Assembly (NCBI RefSeq): GCF_011762155.1
Contig: NZ_JAASQL010000001.1
Location: forward strand, 868,001 to 932,000
DNA length: 64,000 nucleotides
DNA from: Wenyingzhuangia heitensis
GTDB taxonomy: Bacteria > Bacteroidota > Bacteroidia > Flavobacteriales > Flavobacteriaceae
Reading direction: 5' to 3'
Below are positions 17,825 to 26,043 of the stretch, in pieces. How positions within the stretch are numbered: the stretch's first letter is position 1; each line of letters begins with the position of its first letter. The notes below the pieces were generated by a model. That model had not been told where the DNA came from, searched no databases, and was given only the letters and a program-made list of their open reading frames with translations. The translations under genes were made by a program, and so were the position numbers.

Positions 17825-18934
17825 ATGTACCTATACGTTATATTTTTTACAATAGCAATCTTTGCGTTGGTAGAAGCAAATTTTGGGGATCGTTCAAAAA
17901 AGTTTAAAAATGTTTTTTTACTACTAATGGGACTTCTTTTTTCTTTATCTTTTTTAAGATGGGAGAGAGGTACAGACTGGAAAAGTTATTATTTTCATTT
18001 TATTAGAATTAAAAATTGGGATACAAATGTTGAATTTGAGTTTTTATTTAGTAAGCTATATAAGTTTGTGAAATTAACGTTAAATGGTGATTATACTGTC
18101 TTTTTAATATGTTGTGCAATTATTATATACTATACAAATTATAAAACCATTTTAAAGTATGCAAAGTATCCAATAACAACGCTTTTGGTTTGGTATTCTT
18201 TTACTTTTGGAGGAATTTTTTTTACCAGACAATTAATTGCCATTTCTATAGTTTTTTATAGTATACAATTTATAATACAAAAACAAAGGTTGTATTTTTT
18301 GGGTGCGGTGTTTATAGCTATGCTATTTCATAGAACTGCTATTGTTTTTGCATTGGCATACATAGTATATTTTTTAAATTTTTCAAGAAAAAAAATATTG
18401 CTAACTCTTGGTGTTTTTTGTGTGTTAGGATTGTTTTTTTCTACAGGAGTTTTGTCTAGCATAGGTAGTCTATTAGGAGGCTTTTTTGAGCAAAGAATAA
18501 CCGCATATACAAAAATAGGAACTTCTAGTTCTTTTGGCTCTAATTATAGCCCATTACAAACCTTAGTTAGAGGTTCTGTCTATAGGTTGGCAATTATATT
18601 ATACGTGCTGATTTTTTATTTTGATTCTTATAAAAAAGATGTTTTTTTCAGAGGGGTATTTAATTTATACGTAGTAGGATGTTTGTTGTTTTTTGTCATG
18701 GCACCATTATCCCCCACGTTAATAAGACTTTCTTTGTACTTTGAAGCTTTTCAGGTATTTATATTTCCTTATTTTATTTTTACCAAAAAACAAAAAACAA
18801 TTAGGGTGTTTGGTATGTGTCTATTAATCTTTTATTTACTATTTCGTTTTTATGGTGTAATACAAACCTATAAAGATTTATACGTTCCTTATAAGTCAAT
18901 TTTTAACAAATCACTACCTGTTAAGGTGTATTAA
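17825..18934 (+). CDS. EpsG/Wzy-like polysaccharide polymerase 1
   Basis: Membrane protein of 369 residues with about ten hydrophobic segments. The early RWERGTDWKSYYFHF and a later TFGGIFFTRQLIAISIVF, where family members carry a conserved arginine, match the EpsG family of polysaccharide polymerases. It probably joins repeat units at the periplasmic face. It starts immediately after the preceding transferase. A second polymerase candidate is at 26044. Confidence 0.75.
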   Translation: MYLYVIFFTIAIFALVEANFGDRSKKFKNVFLLLMGLLFSLSFLRWERGTDWKSYYFHFIRIKNWDTNVEFEFLFSKLYKFVKLTLNGDYTVFLICCAIIIYYTNYKTILKYAKYPITTLLVWYSFTFGGIFFTRQLIAISIVFYSIQFIIQKQRLYFLGAVFIAMLFHRTAIVFALAYIVYFLNFSRKKILLTLGVFCVLGLFFSTGVLSSIGSLLGGFFEQRITAYTKIGTSSSFGSNYSPLQTLVRGSVYRLAIILYVLIFYFDSYKKDVFFRGVFNLYVVGCLLFFVMAPLSPTLIRLSLYFEAFQVFIFPYFIFTKKQKTIRVFGMCLLIFYLLFRFYGVIQTYKDLYVPYKSIFNKSLPVKVY

Positions 18935-18943
18935 TAAAGTTTT

Positions 18944-20059
18944 ATGATCAAAGTAAATCAAGTTATTAGCAATATAGATAAAAACTCAGGGGGGACTGCA
19001 ACTTACCTACAAGGGCTATCAAATGCTTTATCAAATAAAGGTATAAGTTTAACCATTACAACATTACAATCTAATAGTCCTTTAAAGTTAGATGATAAAA
19101 TTGATGTAAAATTTTATCATAAAAATAAAAAAGATGACATCTCAGAAAATAGAAACTATGATGTTGTTCATATAAATGGGATATGGGAGTTTTTTATTCA
19201 TAAAATGGTGAGGTTAACCCTCAAAAATAAAACTCCATATATAATATCACCACATGGAATGTTAGAGGAGTGGTCTTTAAACCAGGGTAAATTAAAGAAA
19301 AAAATAGCACTATGGTTATTTCAAAAAAAAGATTTATCAAATGCTGCCTGTATTCATGTAACAGCTCTTTCAGAAAAGGAGAGTGTTCGCAGGTTGGGTA
19401 TAAATAATCCAACTGCAGTTATTCCGAATGGTATAGCTGTTTCGGAATTTCCTAAAGACCCATATATAGGAAATAAAAATAAAAAAACATTCTTATTTTT
19501 ATCTAGAATACATCCAAAAAAAGGGATTGAGTTTTTAATTCAAGCTTTTGCAGAATTAAAACATTCTGCAAAAGAAGATTGGATAATTAAAATTATAGGT
19601 AATGGAGATAATGAATATATAGAAAGTTTAAACAATAAAATAATAGCAGAAAATCTTTCTGAAAGTGTAGTAATATTACCACCAATATTCGATACCGTAA
19701 AAAAAATAGAAGTTTTTAGAAAGGCAGATGTTTTTGTATTGCCAACGTTTAGCGAAAACTTTGGAATTGTAATAGCAGAGGCTCTAGCTAGTTATACGCC
19801 TGTAATAACAACGAAAGGAACTCCTTGGGAAGATTTACATAAAAATAGTTGTGGGTGGTGGATTGATATTGGTGTTGAACCTTTAAAAAAAGCATTGGAA
19901 GAAGTTTTAAATTCTGATGAAGAAGTGTTAAAACAAATGGGTCGCAATGGTAGAAAACTAGTTGAAGAGCAGTATTCAATAGAGACTGTGGCTAACAATA
20001 CATTAGAGATGTATAAGTGGGTGGCAAACAAGATAGAAAAACCAAAGTTTATAAATTAA
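18944..20059 (+). CDS. Glycosyltransferase family 4
   Basis: GT-B transferase of 371 residues. The N-terminal SGGTATYLQGLSNAL acceptor-side loop is followed by HINGIWEFF and ISPHGMLEEWSL, the signature of a WcaI/WbuB-like subgroup. The donor domain starts at FLFLSRIHPKKGIEFLIQAF and has PTFSENFGIVIAEALA as the E-x7-E motif. Specificity is unknown. Confidence 0.86.
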   Translation: MIKVNQVISNIDKNSGGTATYLQGLSNALSNKGISLTITTLQSNSPLKLDDKIDVKFYHKNKKDDISENRNYDVVHINGIWEFFIHKMVRLTLKNKTPYIISPHGMLEEWSLNQGKLKKKIALWLFQKKDLSNAACIHVTALSEKESVRRLGINNPTAVIPNGIAVSEFPKDPYIGNKNKKTFLFLSRIHPKKGIEFLIQAFAELKHSAKEDWIIKIIGNGDNEYIESLNNKIIAENLSESVVILPPIFDTVKKIEVFRKADVFVLPTFSENFGIVIAEALASYTPVITTKGTPWEDLHKNSCGWWIDIGVEPLKKALEEVLNSDEEVLKQMGRNGRKLVEEQYSIETVANNTLEMYKWVANKIEKPKFIN

Positions 20060-20071
20060 AAATTTAAAATA

Positions 20072-20635
20072 ATGGAATCAAATAATATTACTTATCAGGA
20101 TTTAAAAAACTATAAATATGATTTAAAAAGAGAACGTTCAGTTTATTTTATACAATTATATAAAATTATTGATTTACTACTTATTAAAACCACTCCAAAG
20201 TTTTTACATTCTTGGAGAGTTTTTATATATAGAATGTTTGGAGCATCTATAGGAGAAGGTGTTAAAATAAGTGCTTCAGCAAAGCTACTTTACCCATGGA
20301 ATATTACAATAGGAAATCATTGTTGGATTGGTGATAACGTTGAGTTATACAGCGTTGATAAAATTATAATTGGTAATAATGTTGCATTTGCTCATAATAT
20401 ATTTGTAGCAACAGCTGCGCATGATGTAAATAAAATATTATTTCCCACTATCAAAAAAAGAATTGTAATTAAAGATGAAGCATGGATTTCTAGTAATGTT
20501 TTTATCAATATGGGGGTTACCTTAAATAAAGGAGTTGTTGTTGGTTCAGCTTCAGTTGTGACCAAAGATTTACCAGAGGGGTATATTTGTGTAGGTAACC
20601 CTGCTAAGCCGTTAAAAGAAAGAAAAACAAAATAA
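20072..20635 (+). CDS. WcaF-like acetyltransferase, left-handed beta-helix
   Basis: Hexapeptide-repeat acyltransferase of 187 residues, probably O-acetylating the polysaccharide or a precursor using acetyl-CoA. The beta-helix hexads run from about residue 62 (IGEGVKISASAKLL) to about 170 (VVGSASVVTKDLP), with the catalytic-type histidine in TAAHDVN and the C-terminal GNPAKPLKERK. The DLKNYKYDLKRER opening resembles WcaF. It lies 12 bases after a glycosyltransferase. Confidence 0.82.
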   Translation: MESNNITYQDLKNYKYDLKRERSVYFIQLYKIIDLLLIKTTPKFLHSWRVFIYRMFGASIGEGVKISASAKLLYPWNITIGNHCWIGDNVELYSVDKIIIGNNVAFAHNIFVATAAHDVNKILFPTIKKRIVIKDEAWISSNVFINMGVTLNKGVVVGSASVVTKDLPEGYICVGNPAKPLKERKTK

Positions 20636-20636
20636 A

Positions 20637-21599
20637 ATGAAGAGAAAAATATTAATAACGGGCGGGTCTGGATTTATTGGCACTAATCTAGTTCAGTATT
20701 TTTTAGATAAAGAATTTGAAGTTTTAAATATTGATGTTAAAGAGCCGAAGAAAACAGAGCATTTCAAACATTGGGTTAATATTGATATTACTAACTTTGA
20801 GTTACTACAAAAAGAAATAATATCCTTTGATCCTAAATATTTTGTTCATTTAGCTGCCCGTACAGATTTAGATGGTACTACTTTAGATGATTATAGCGCA
20901 AACAATATAGGTGTTGAAAATATAATGAAAATAGTAAAGCAGTTAGATAAGTTAGAAAAAATAATCATAACTTCTTCTATGCTTGTTTGTAAGGCTAACT
21001 ATCATCCTAAAGATCAGCATGATTTTGCTCCAACAACTGTATATGGAGAAAGTAAAGTACAAACAGAAAAAATAGTATGGTCTAATACACCAGTTTGTGA
21101 CTGGGCTATAATCAGACCTACATCCATATGGGGTCCTTGGTTTGATGTTCCTTACAAAAACTTTTTTGATATGGTAATAGCTAAGAAATATTTTCATATT
21201 GGAAATAAGAGTTGTACAAAAACATATGGTTATGTAGAAAATGCAGTTTATCAAATAGAACAAATGCTTTTTTCAGAAACAAATAGTGATTTAAATAAAG
21301 TATTTTATATAGGTGATTATGATCCTACAAATATTGAGGTTTGGGCAAATGAAATCTCAAGTGAATTAGGGTTTTCAGTAAAAAAGATTCCTTTTTCTTT
21401 AATTAAAGGAGTTGCCTTTTTTGGAGATTTTTTAAAAGCTTTTAAAGTTAATTTTCCAATGACTTCATTTAGATTAAAAAATATGACAACAAATAATATT
21501 GTTGATTTGTCTAATACTCAGGTGATAGCACCAAAATTACCAATTACAAGACAAGTAGGAATTGTGAAAACTTTAAAATGGATAAATAATAATAAATAA
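20637..21599 (+). CDS. NAD-dependent epimerase/dehydratase family protein
   Basis: Extended short-chain dehydrogenase with GGSGFIGTNLV near residue 8, an aspartate at the end of the second strand (NID), ITSSM as the catalytic Ser strand and YGESK as the Tyr/Lys pair. Substrate unknown: it lacks features that would place it as GalE, Fcl or Gmd. It starts one base after the acetyltransferase, and its stop abuts the next start. Confidence 0.78.
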   Translation: MKRKILITGGSGFIGTNLVQYFLDKEFEVLNIDVKEPKKTEHFKHWVNIDITNFELLQKEIISFDPKYFVHLAARTDLDGTTLDDYSANNIGVENIMKIVKQLDKLEKIIITSSMLVCKANYHPKDQHDFAPTTVYGESKVQTEKIVWSNTPVCDWAIIRPTSIWGPWFDVPYKNFFDMVIAKKYFHIGNKSCTKTYGYVENAVYQIEQMLFSETNSDLNKVFYIGDYDPTNIEVWANEISSELGFSVKKIPFSLIKGVAFFGDFLKAFKVNFPMTSFRLKNMTTNNIVDLSNTQVIAPKLPITRQVGIVKTLKWINNNK

Positions 21600-22346
21600 A
21601 TGAAAATATCCATCATAACCGTTTGTTACAATAGTGAAGCGACTATTGAAAAAACATTAAAATCTGTAGAAAGTCAAAGTTACCCTAACGTAGAATATAT
21701 AGTGGTAGACGGAAATTCTAAAGATAATACCGTGCAACTTATTCAGCAATACAACTCTATAATAACCAAATGGGTATCAGAACCAGATAAAGGATTGTAT
21801 GATGCTATGAACAAGGGTATTGAAATGGCTACTGGAGATTTGGTGGGGATTTTAAATTCAGACGACACTTTTTACGATGAAATGGTTTTACAACAAGTAG
21901 CCAACTTTCATAAACAAAATAATATTCAAGCATCTGTAGGGAATATTACTCAGCATAATGAAGAGGGAAAAACCGTAAGAAAATACAGTGCTGCCAACTG
22001 GAATCCTGAAAAATTAAGAATAGGGTTTATGCCTGCGCATCCCGCTCTCTTTATAAAAAGAGAATTGTTTGATAAATATGGGAAGTATGCCTTAGATTTT
22101 AAAATTGGTGCTGACTATGAGCTAATTACTAGATTTTTTTTAAAAGAAAAAATATCTTGGAAATATTCGGAAATCACTACTACTGCTATGCTAATAGGGG
22201 GAGTAAGTAGTTCGGGGTATGAGAGCTATAAATTAATAACCAAAGAAATAGCCAAAGCATTAAATAGAAATAATATTTCTTTTTCGTACACAAAGATTTT
22301 TTTAAGAGGATTTTGGAAGTTGGTAAGTTTTTTAAAGAAAAAATAA
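21600..22346 (+). CDS. Glycosyltransferase family 2, WcaA-like
   Basis: GT-A transferase of 248 residues. The sequence SIITVCYNSEATIEKTLKS, then YVVDGNSKDNT, then SEPDKGLYDAMNKGIEMA, is characteristic of WcaA/WcaE-type family-2 enzymes. LNSDDTF carries the DXD equivalent. Short length is normal for this subgroup. The ATG abuts the preceding stop (TAAATG). Confidence 0.87.
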   Translation: MKISIITVCYNSEATIEKTLKSVESQSYPNVEYIVVDGNSKDNTVQLIQQYNSIITKWVSEPDKGLYDAMNKGIEMATGDLVGILNSDDTFYDEMVLQQVANFHKQNNIQASVGNITQHNEEGKTVRKYSAANWNPEKLRIGFMPAHPALFIKRELFDKYGKYALDFKIGADYELITRFFLKEKISWKYSEITTTAMLIGGVSSSGYESYKLITKEIAKALNRNNISFSYTKIFLRGFWKLVSFLKKK

Positions 22347-22350
22347 AGAA

Positions 22351-23280
22351 ATGATTGTCTTAATTACAGGGAATACAGGTTTTGTAGGTCAAAACTTAAC
22401 AACGTATTTAGAAAACAAAAATAGATGTCAAATAAAAGGGGTTTCTAGAAGTGATAAAAACAACCAAACAATAACATACCAAGATTTATCAATAGAAGGG
22501 TGGAATAAAACTTCTGTTTTAGTCCATTTAGCAGGAAAAGCTCACGACTTAAAAAAAACATCTGAAGATCAAGAATATTTTACAGTAAACACAGAATTAA
22601 CTAAAAAACTATTCAATCAATTTTTAGAAAGTACCTGCGAAACGTTTATTTACATGAGTTCTGTAAAAGCAGTAGCAGATACAGTAGAGGGAACATTAAC
22701 AGAAGAGGTTGATCCTAATCCAATAACGGTGTATGGACAATCTAAACAACAAGCAGAAGCTTATATATTAGCGCAAACGTTACCAAAAGGAAAACGAGTT
22801 TATATATTAAGACCTTGTATGATTCATGGTCCTGGGAACAAGGGAAATTTAAATGTACTATATAGTTTTGTGTCTAAAGGAATTCCGTACCCTTTTGGAG
22901 CTTATGAGAATCAACGTTCATTTTTATCGGTAGAAAATTTATGTTTTGTGATTCAAGAATTAATCAACAATAAAGAGATACCTAGCGGTGTATACAATAT
23001 AGCGGATGACGAATCATTATCTACAGTGGATTTAGTGAAAATTATTGGAGAAGCAATAGAAAAGTCTTCAAAAATATGGAACATATCTAAAGGAATGGTA
23101 AAAGTAATAGCCAAAATAGGAGATATCATACCTATTCCTGTAAATTCGGAACGCTTAGATAAATTAACAGAAAATTATGTGGTAAGTAATGTGAAAATTA
23201 AAAAAGCAATAGGCAAAGAATTTCCTGTAACAACAAAACAAGGAATTGTGAAAACAATACAATCATTTAAAACCCAATAA
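22351..23280 (+). CDS. NAD-dependent sugar reductase/epimerase, WbpV/WreQ-like
   Basis: Extended SDR of 309 residues with TGNTGFVGQNL at the N-terminus, YMSSVKAVAD as the Ser strand and Y128/K132 in YGQSK. Such proteins reduce the 4-keto-6-deoxy-HexNAc intermediate to QuiNAc or FucNAc before the initiating transferase uses it. The matching 4,6-dehydratase is at 28693 and the WecA-like transferase at 23853. In related loci reductase and transferase are usually adjacent; here a repeat-flanked small gene separates them. Substrate is inferred from context. Confidence 0.75.
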   Translation: MIVLITGNTGFVGQNLTTYLENKNRCQIKGVSRSDKNNQTITYQDLSIEGWNKTSVLVHLAGKAHDLKKTSEDQEYFTVNTELTKKLFNQFLESTCETFIYMSSVKAVADTVEGTLTEEVDPNPITVYGQSKQQAEAYILAQTLPKGKRVYILRPCMIHGPGNKGNLNVLYSFVSKGIPYPFGAYENQRSFLSVENLCFVIQELINNKEIPSGVYNIADDESLSTVDLVKIIGEAIEKSSKIWNISKGMVKVIAKIGDIIPIPVNSERLDKLTENYVVSNVKIKKAIGKEFPVTTKQGIVKTIQSFKTQ

Positions 23281-23395
23281 CCGAAACCAGACCACCGAAA
23301 AACGAACCTAGAGCACCGAAACCCGAACATCGAATAACGATCATCGGAAAACGAACCTCGAGCACCGAAACCCGATCATCGGAAAACGAAATACT
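23281..23395 (+). repeat. CGAACATCGA-type repeat block R5
   Basis: About 115 bases directly after the reductase stop and up to the start of the four-helix-bundle gene. It contains a near-duplicate segment (aacgaacctagagcaccgaa and its variant) repeated at about 49-base spacing. Same strand orientation as R1-R4. Confidence 0.9.
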
Positions 23396-23740
23396 ATGGA
23401 ATCAAAATTAGAAGTTTGGAAATTATCACACGAATTGACACTGGAAGTATATAAAATTTCAAGTAAATTTCCGTCTTCTGAAAGATATGGTTTGACAAGT
23501 CAAATAAGAAGAAGTTCTAGTAGCGTTCCAACAAATATAGTAGAAGGACAAGGGAGGCAATATAAAAAAGAATACATTCAGTTTTTATACATAGCAAAAG
23601 GTTCTTTGGAGGAAACAAATTATCAATTATTTCTGGCTAGAGACATAACATATATAACAGATGACAAATATGATGAATTAGAGAAAATGTGCATAAGGAT
23701 TAAAATGATGTTGTATAAGTTGATCAAATCACTAAAATAA
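23396..23740 (+). CDS. Four-helix-bundle protein (S23/23S rRNA-intervening-sequence family)
   Basis: The 114-residue protein is almost all helical, with the family markers LEVWKLSHELTLEVYKISSK, ERYGLTSQIRRSSSSVPTNI, VEGQGRQ and a C-terminal YDELEKMCIRIKMMLYKLIK. The fold is shared with Avd, the accessory protein of diversity-generating retroelements, but no reverse transcriptase is near. Its function is not established. It is bracketed on both sides by blocks R5 and R6 of the local repeat family, and separates two genes expected to be neighbours. That arrangement suggests insertion of a repeat-gene-repeat unit. Confidence 0.85.
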   Translation: MESKLEVWKLSHELTLEVYKISSKFPSSERYGLTSQIRRSSSSVPTNIVEGQGRQYKKEYIQFLYIAKGSLEETNYQLFLARDITYITDDKYDELEKMCIRIKMMLYKLIKSLK

Positions 23741-23848
23741 TAACCGATCACCGATCACCGGAAAACGATCATCGGAAAACGAAACCCAAAACCCAAAACC
23801 CGAACATCGATCATCGGAAAACGACCATCGAAAAACGAAAAACGAAAA
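23741..23848 (+). repeat. CGAACATCGA-type repeat block R6
   Basis: About 108 bases from the four-helix-bundle stop to just before the transferase start. Units include ccgatcaccgatcaccgg, aaacccaaaacccgaacatc and cgaccatcgaaaaacg. Same orientation as the other blocks. Confidence 0.9.
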
Positions 23849-23852
23849 ATAA

Positions 23853-24809
23853 ATGTATCTAATTATCTTTTTAATTTTAGCAATGTCGTCTCTAGTGTAT
23901 TTAAAACTAGCAGAAAAATTTAATATTATAGACAAACCCAATCAAAGAAGTTCTCATACAGTTCCAACTATAAGAGGAGGGGGGATTTTATTTGTTTTTG
24001 CATTTTTAATATATCAAATACAAGTTGAATTTCAAGAAATATATTTATTGCTAGGGGTGTTAATAGTGGCTGTGGTTAGTTTTATTGACGATATGATAAC
24101 CTTAAGCTCTAGGGTAAGATTTCCTTTTCAGTTAATAGCAATTGCATTGGTAGTGTTTCAAATAGGGATCTTTAACGAATCAATTTGGTTGGCAGCATTG
24201 ATAATTTTTGCTGGAACAGGCTATATTAATTTTTCTAATTTTATGGACGGAATTAATGGAATTACGGGCTTGTATAGTTTGGCTGTATTAATAGGTGTTT
24301 ATCTTTTAAATTTAATATCACCAGTAATAGAGTTAGATTTAATTCGTTATGAAATAATTGCAATTTTAGTATTTGGCTATTACAATTTTAGAAAAAAAGC
24401 TCGTTTTTTTGCAGGGGATATTGGTAGTATCGCTATTGCTCTGATACTTTTATACATGGTAATGTCTATGGTCTATAAACTAAACTCACCTTTGTACTTG
24501 TTGCTTTTAGTGGTGTTTGGATCGGATGCGTTTTTAACCATGGTATATAGAGCTATCATAAAAGAAAAAATAACCGATCCTCACAGACATCATATTTATC
24601 AAAAATTAGTAGATAGAACGCAGTTAAGTCATTTACAAGTAGCGGGTTTATATGCGGTACTTCAGCTTATAATTATTGGAGTAGTGTTTTTAGTGTTACC
24701 TTATTCAACACAGATACATTACACAGCAACAATAGGAGTTATAGTTATAATGATAGCGGTCTATGTAATTAGCTTTCAGAAATTAGAAAAGGTAAAAGAG
24801 CTTAAATAA
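23853..24809 (+). CDS. WecA/WbpL-like undecaprenyl-phosphate glycosyl-1-phosphate transferase
   Basis: Polytopic membrane enzyme (318 residues, about ten segments) that starts repeat-unit synthesis by moving a HexNAc-1-phosphate to undecaprenyl phosphate. MraY/WecA-superfamily motifs are in order: RSSHTVPTIRGGG, FIDDMITLSSRVRF, NFMDGINGITG, FFAGDIGSIAIA and the histidine motif DPHRHHIYQKL. Given the neighbouring reductase and the FlaA1-type dehydratase, QuiNAc or FucNAc is the likely substrate. Confidence 0.87.
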   Translation: MYLIIFLILAMSSLVYLKLAEKFNIIDKPNQRSSHTVPTIRGGGILFVFAFLIYQIQVEFQEIYLLLGVLIVAVVSFIDDMITLSSRVRFPFQLIAIALVVFQIGIFNESIWLAALIIFAGTGYINFSNFMDGINGITGLYSLAVLIGVYLLNLISPVIELDLIRYEIIAILVFGYYNFRKKARFFAGDIGSIAIALILLYMVMSMVYKLNSPLYLLLLVVFGSDAFLTMVYRAIIKEKITDPHRHHIYQKLVDRTQLSHLQVAGLYAVLQLIIIGVVFLVLPYSTQIHYTATIGVIVIMIAVYVISFQKLEKVKELK

Positions 24810-26042
24810 ATGCTAAAAGCAACAAAGGCACTTCATCATATTGTAGGAAACATAACAGCCCTATTCTCATTAAAAGTAATAGATTTAGGTTTAAGTTTAT
24901 GGTTAATTCCTTATCTAATAGTTAAAGTGGGTTTGTATAACTATGGGGTTTATGCATTTGCAATGTCTTTAGTATTGTTTTTTGAAAATATTTTAAATTA
25001 TGGGTTTCATTTGTCTACAGTAAGAGAATTGTCTAAGTATAAAGACAATCACAATAGAGTTGAGCAAATAGTGAATCAAGTAATTTCCGTAAAGTTGTTC
25101 TTAGTGATCTTATTAGGTGTTCTTTTTATTCTTTTAAGTTTTACCATTCCAGAGTTTTCGAAACATATAAACCTGTATCTCTTTAGTTCGTTGTTATTGT
25201 TAAGTGGTTTCTTTTCTTTGCGATGGTTTTTTATGGGAATAGAAAAAATGAAGTTTATCACATTTATTCACTTAGCTGCAACGCTTATTTTTGTAACACT
25301 ATCATTGGTGTATATAAAAAAAGCAACAGATTATAGTAAAATACCTTTGTATGAAGCTATAGGAGGGGTAGTGACAAATATATTTTCTTTTGTTTGGGTT
25401 TTAAAAACACAGAAAATAAAAATAAAGCTATTAAGTATAAAAGAGATTATTAAGTATTTAAAACTAGAGTTCAGTTCTTTTATCAACTTATTAGTGCCAT
25501 CAACCTTTGGAGTATTTATTGTGTTTTTATCAGGCCTTTTGGGAATGCCTTTTTATGTTGGACTTACCCAAATAGGAGTGAAATTTACTGCTGCATTTAC
25601 CACCTTAAATACAATTTTAACTAACGTTTTTTATCCTTTGGTAAATAGAAAAGAGATATTTAAGAGGGCTACAAAAAAAATATTAATAGGATCAGGTTCT
25701 GTGCTGAGTTTGGTAATGTTTGTTGTAGGGGAATATTTGATAAAATGCTGGTTACATTTTGAGAACGGAGAAATGGAAGAAAATATGATTCGTATTGTTA
25801 AATTTTTAAGCCCTATTCCATTTTTGGCAGCTATAGTGTCTAGTTATGGGGTTAATGATTTATTAACACGTTATAAAGACAAACAGTTTGGCTTTATAAC
25901 AATAACCACTAGTTTAATAATGTTAACAATGGCAGTTATATTAATTCCTATATATCCAATAATAGGGGCAGCTTTAGCTTTTGTGATTGCGAGATTTGTA
26001 TATGCTATTTTATCCTATTACTTTTCCACCCAAATTGAATAA
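24810..26042 (+). CDS. Wzx-like polysaccharide flippase 2 (MOP superfamily)
   Basis: Polytopic membrane protein of 410 residues with about twelve segments. The LFSLKVIDLGLSLWLIPYLI start and VGLYNYGVYAFAMS are typical of O-unit flippases. The sequence differs clearly from the flippase at 13037. The start abuts the transferase stop (TAAATG) and the polymerase gene follows by one base, so initiating transferase, flippase and polymerase form a tight unit. Confidence 0.82.
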   Translation: MLKATKALHHIVGNITALFSLKVIDLGLSLWLIPYLIVKVGLYNYGVYAFAMSLVLFFENILNYGFHLSTVRELSKYKDNHNRVEQIVNQVISVKLFLVILLGVLFILLSFTIPEFSKHINLYLFSSLLLLSGFFSLRWFFMGIEKMKFITFIHLAATLIFVTLSLVYIKKATDYSKIPLYEAIGGVVTNIFSFVWVLKTQKIKIKLLSIKEIIKYLKLEFSSFINLLVPSTFGVFIVFLSGLLGMPFYVGLTQIGVKFTAAFTTLNTILTNVFYPLVNRKEIFKRATKKILIGSGSVLSLVMFVVGEYLIKCWLHFENGEMEENMIRIVKFLSPIPFLAAIVSSYGVNDLLTRYKDKQFGFITITTSLIMLTMAVILIPIYPIIGAALAFVIARFVYAILSYYFSTQIE

Positions 26043-26043
26043 A

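Noticed and set aside
23396-23740. Diversity-generating retroelement
   Set aside because: An Avd-like fold is present, but there is no reverse transcriptase, no template/variable repeat pair and no C-type-lectin target in the window.
23396-23740. 23S rRNA intervening sequence
   Set aside because: The protein family is named for such insertions, but no rRNA flanks it here; it lies between sugar genes.
3241-23848. CRISPR array
   Set aside because: Units are 10-12 bases, degenerate, contiguous and without unique spacers; no cas genes are present.
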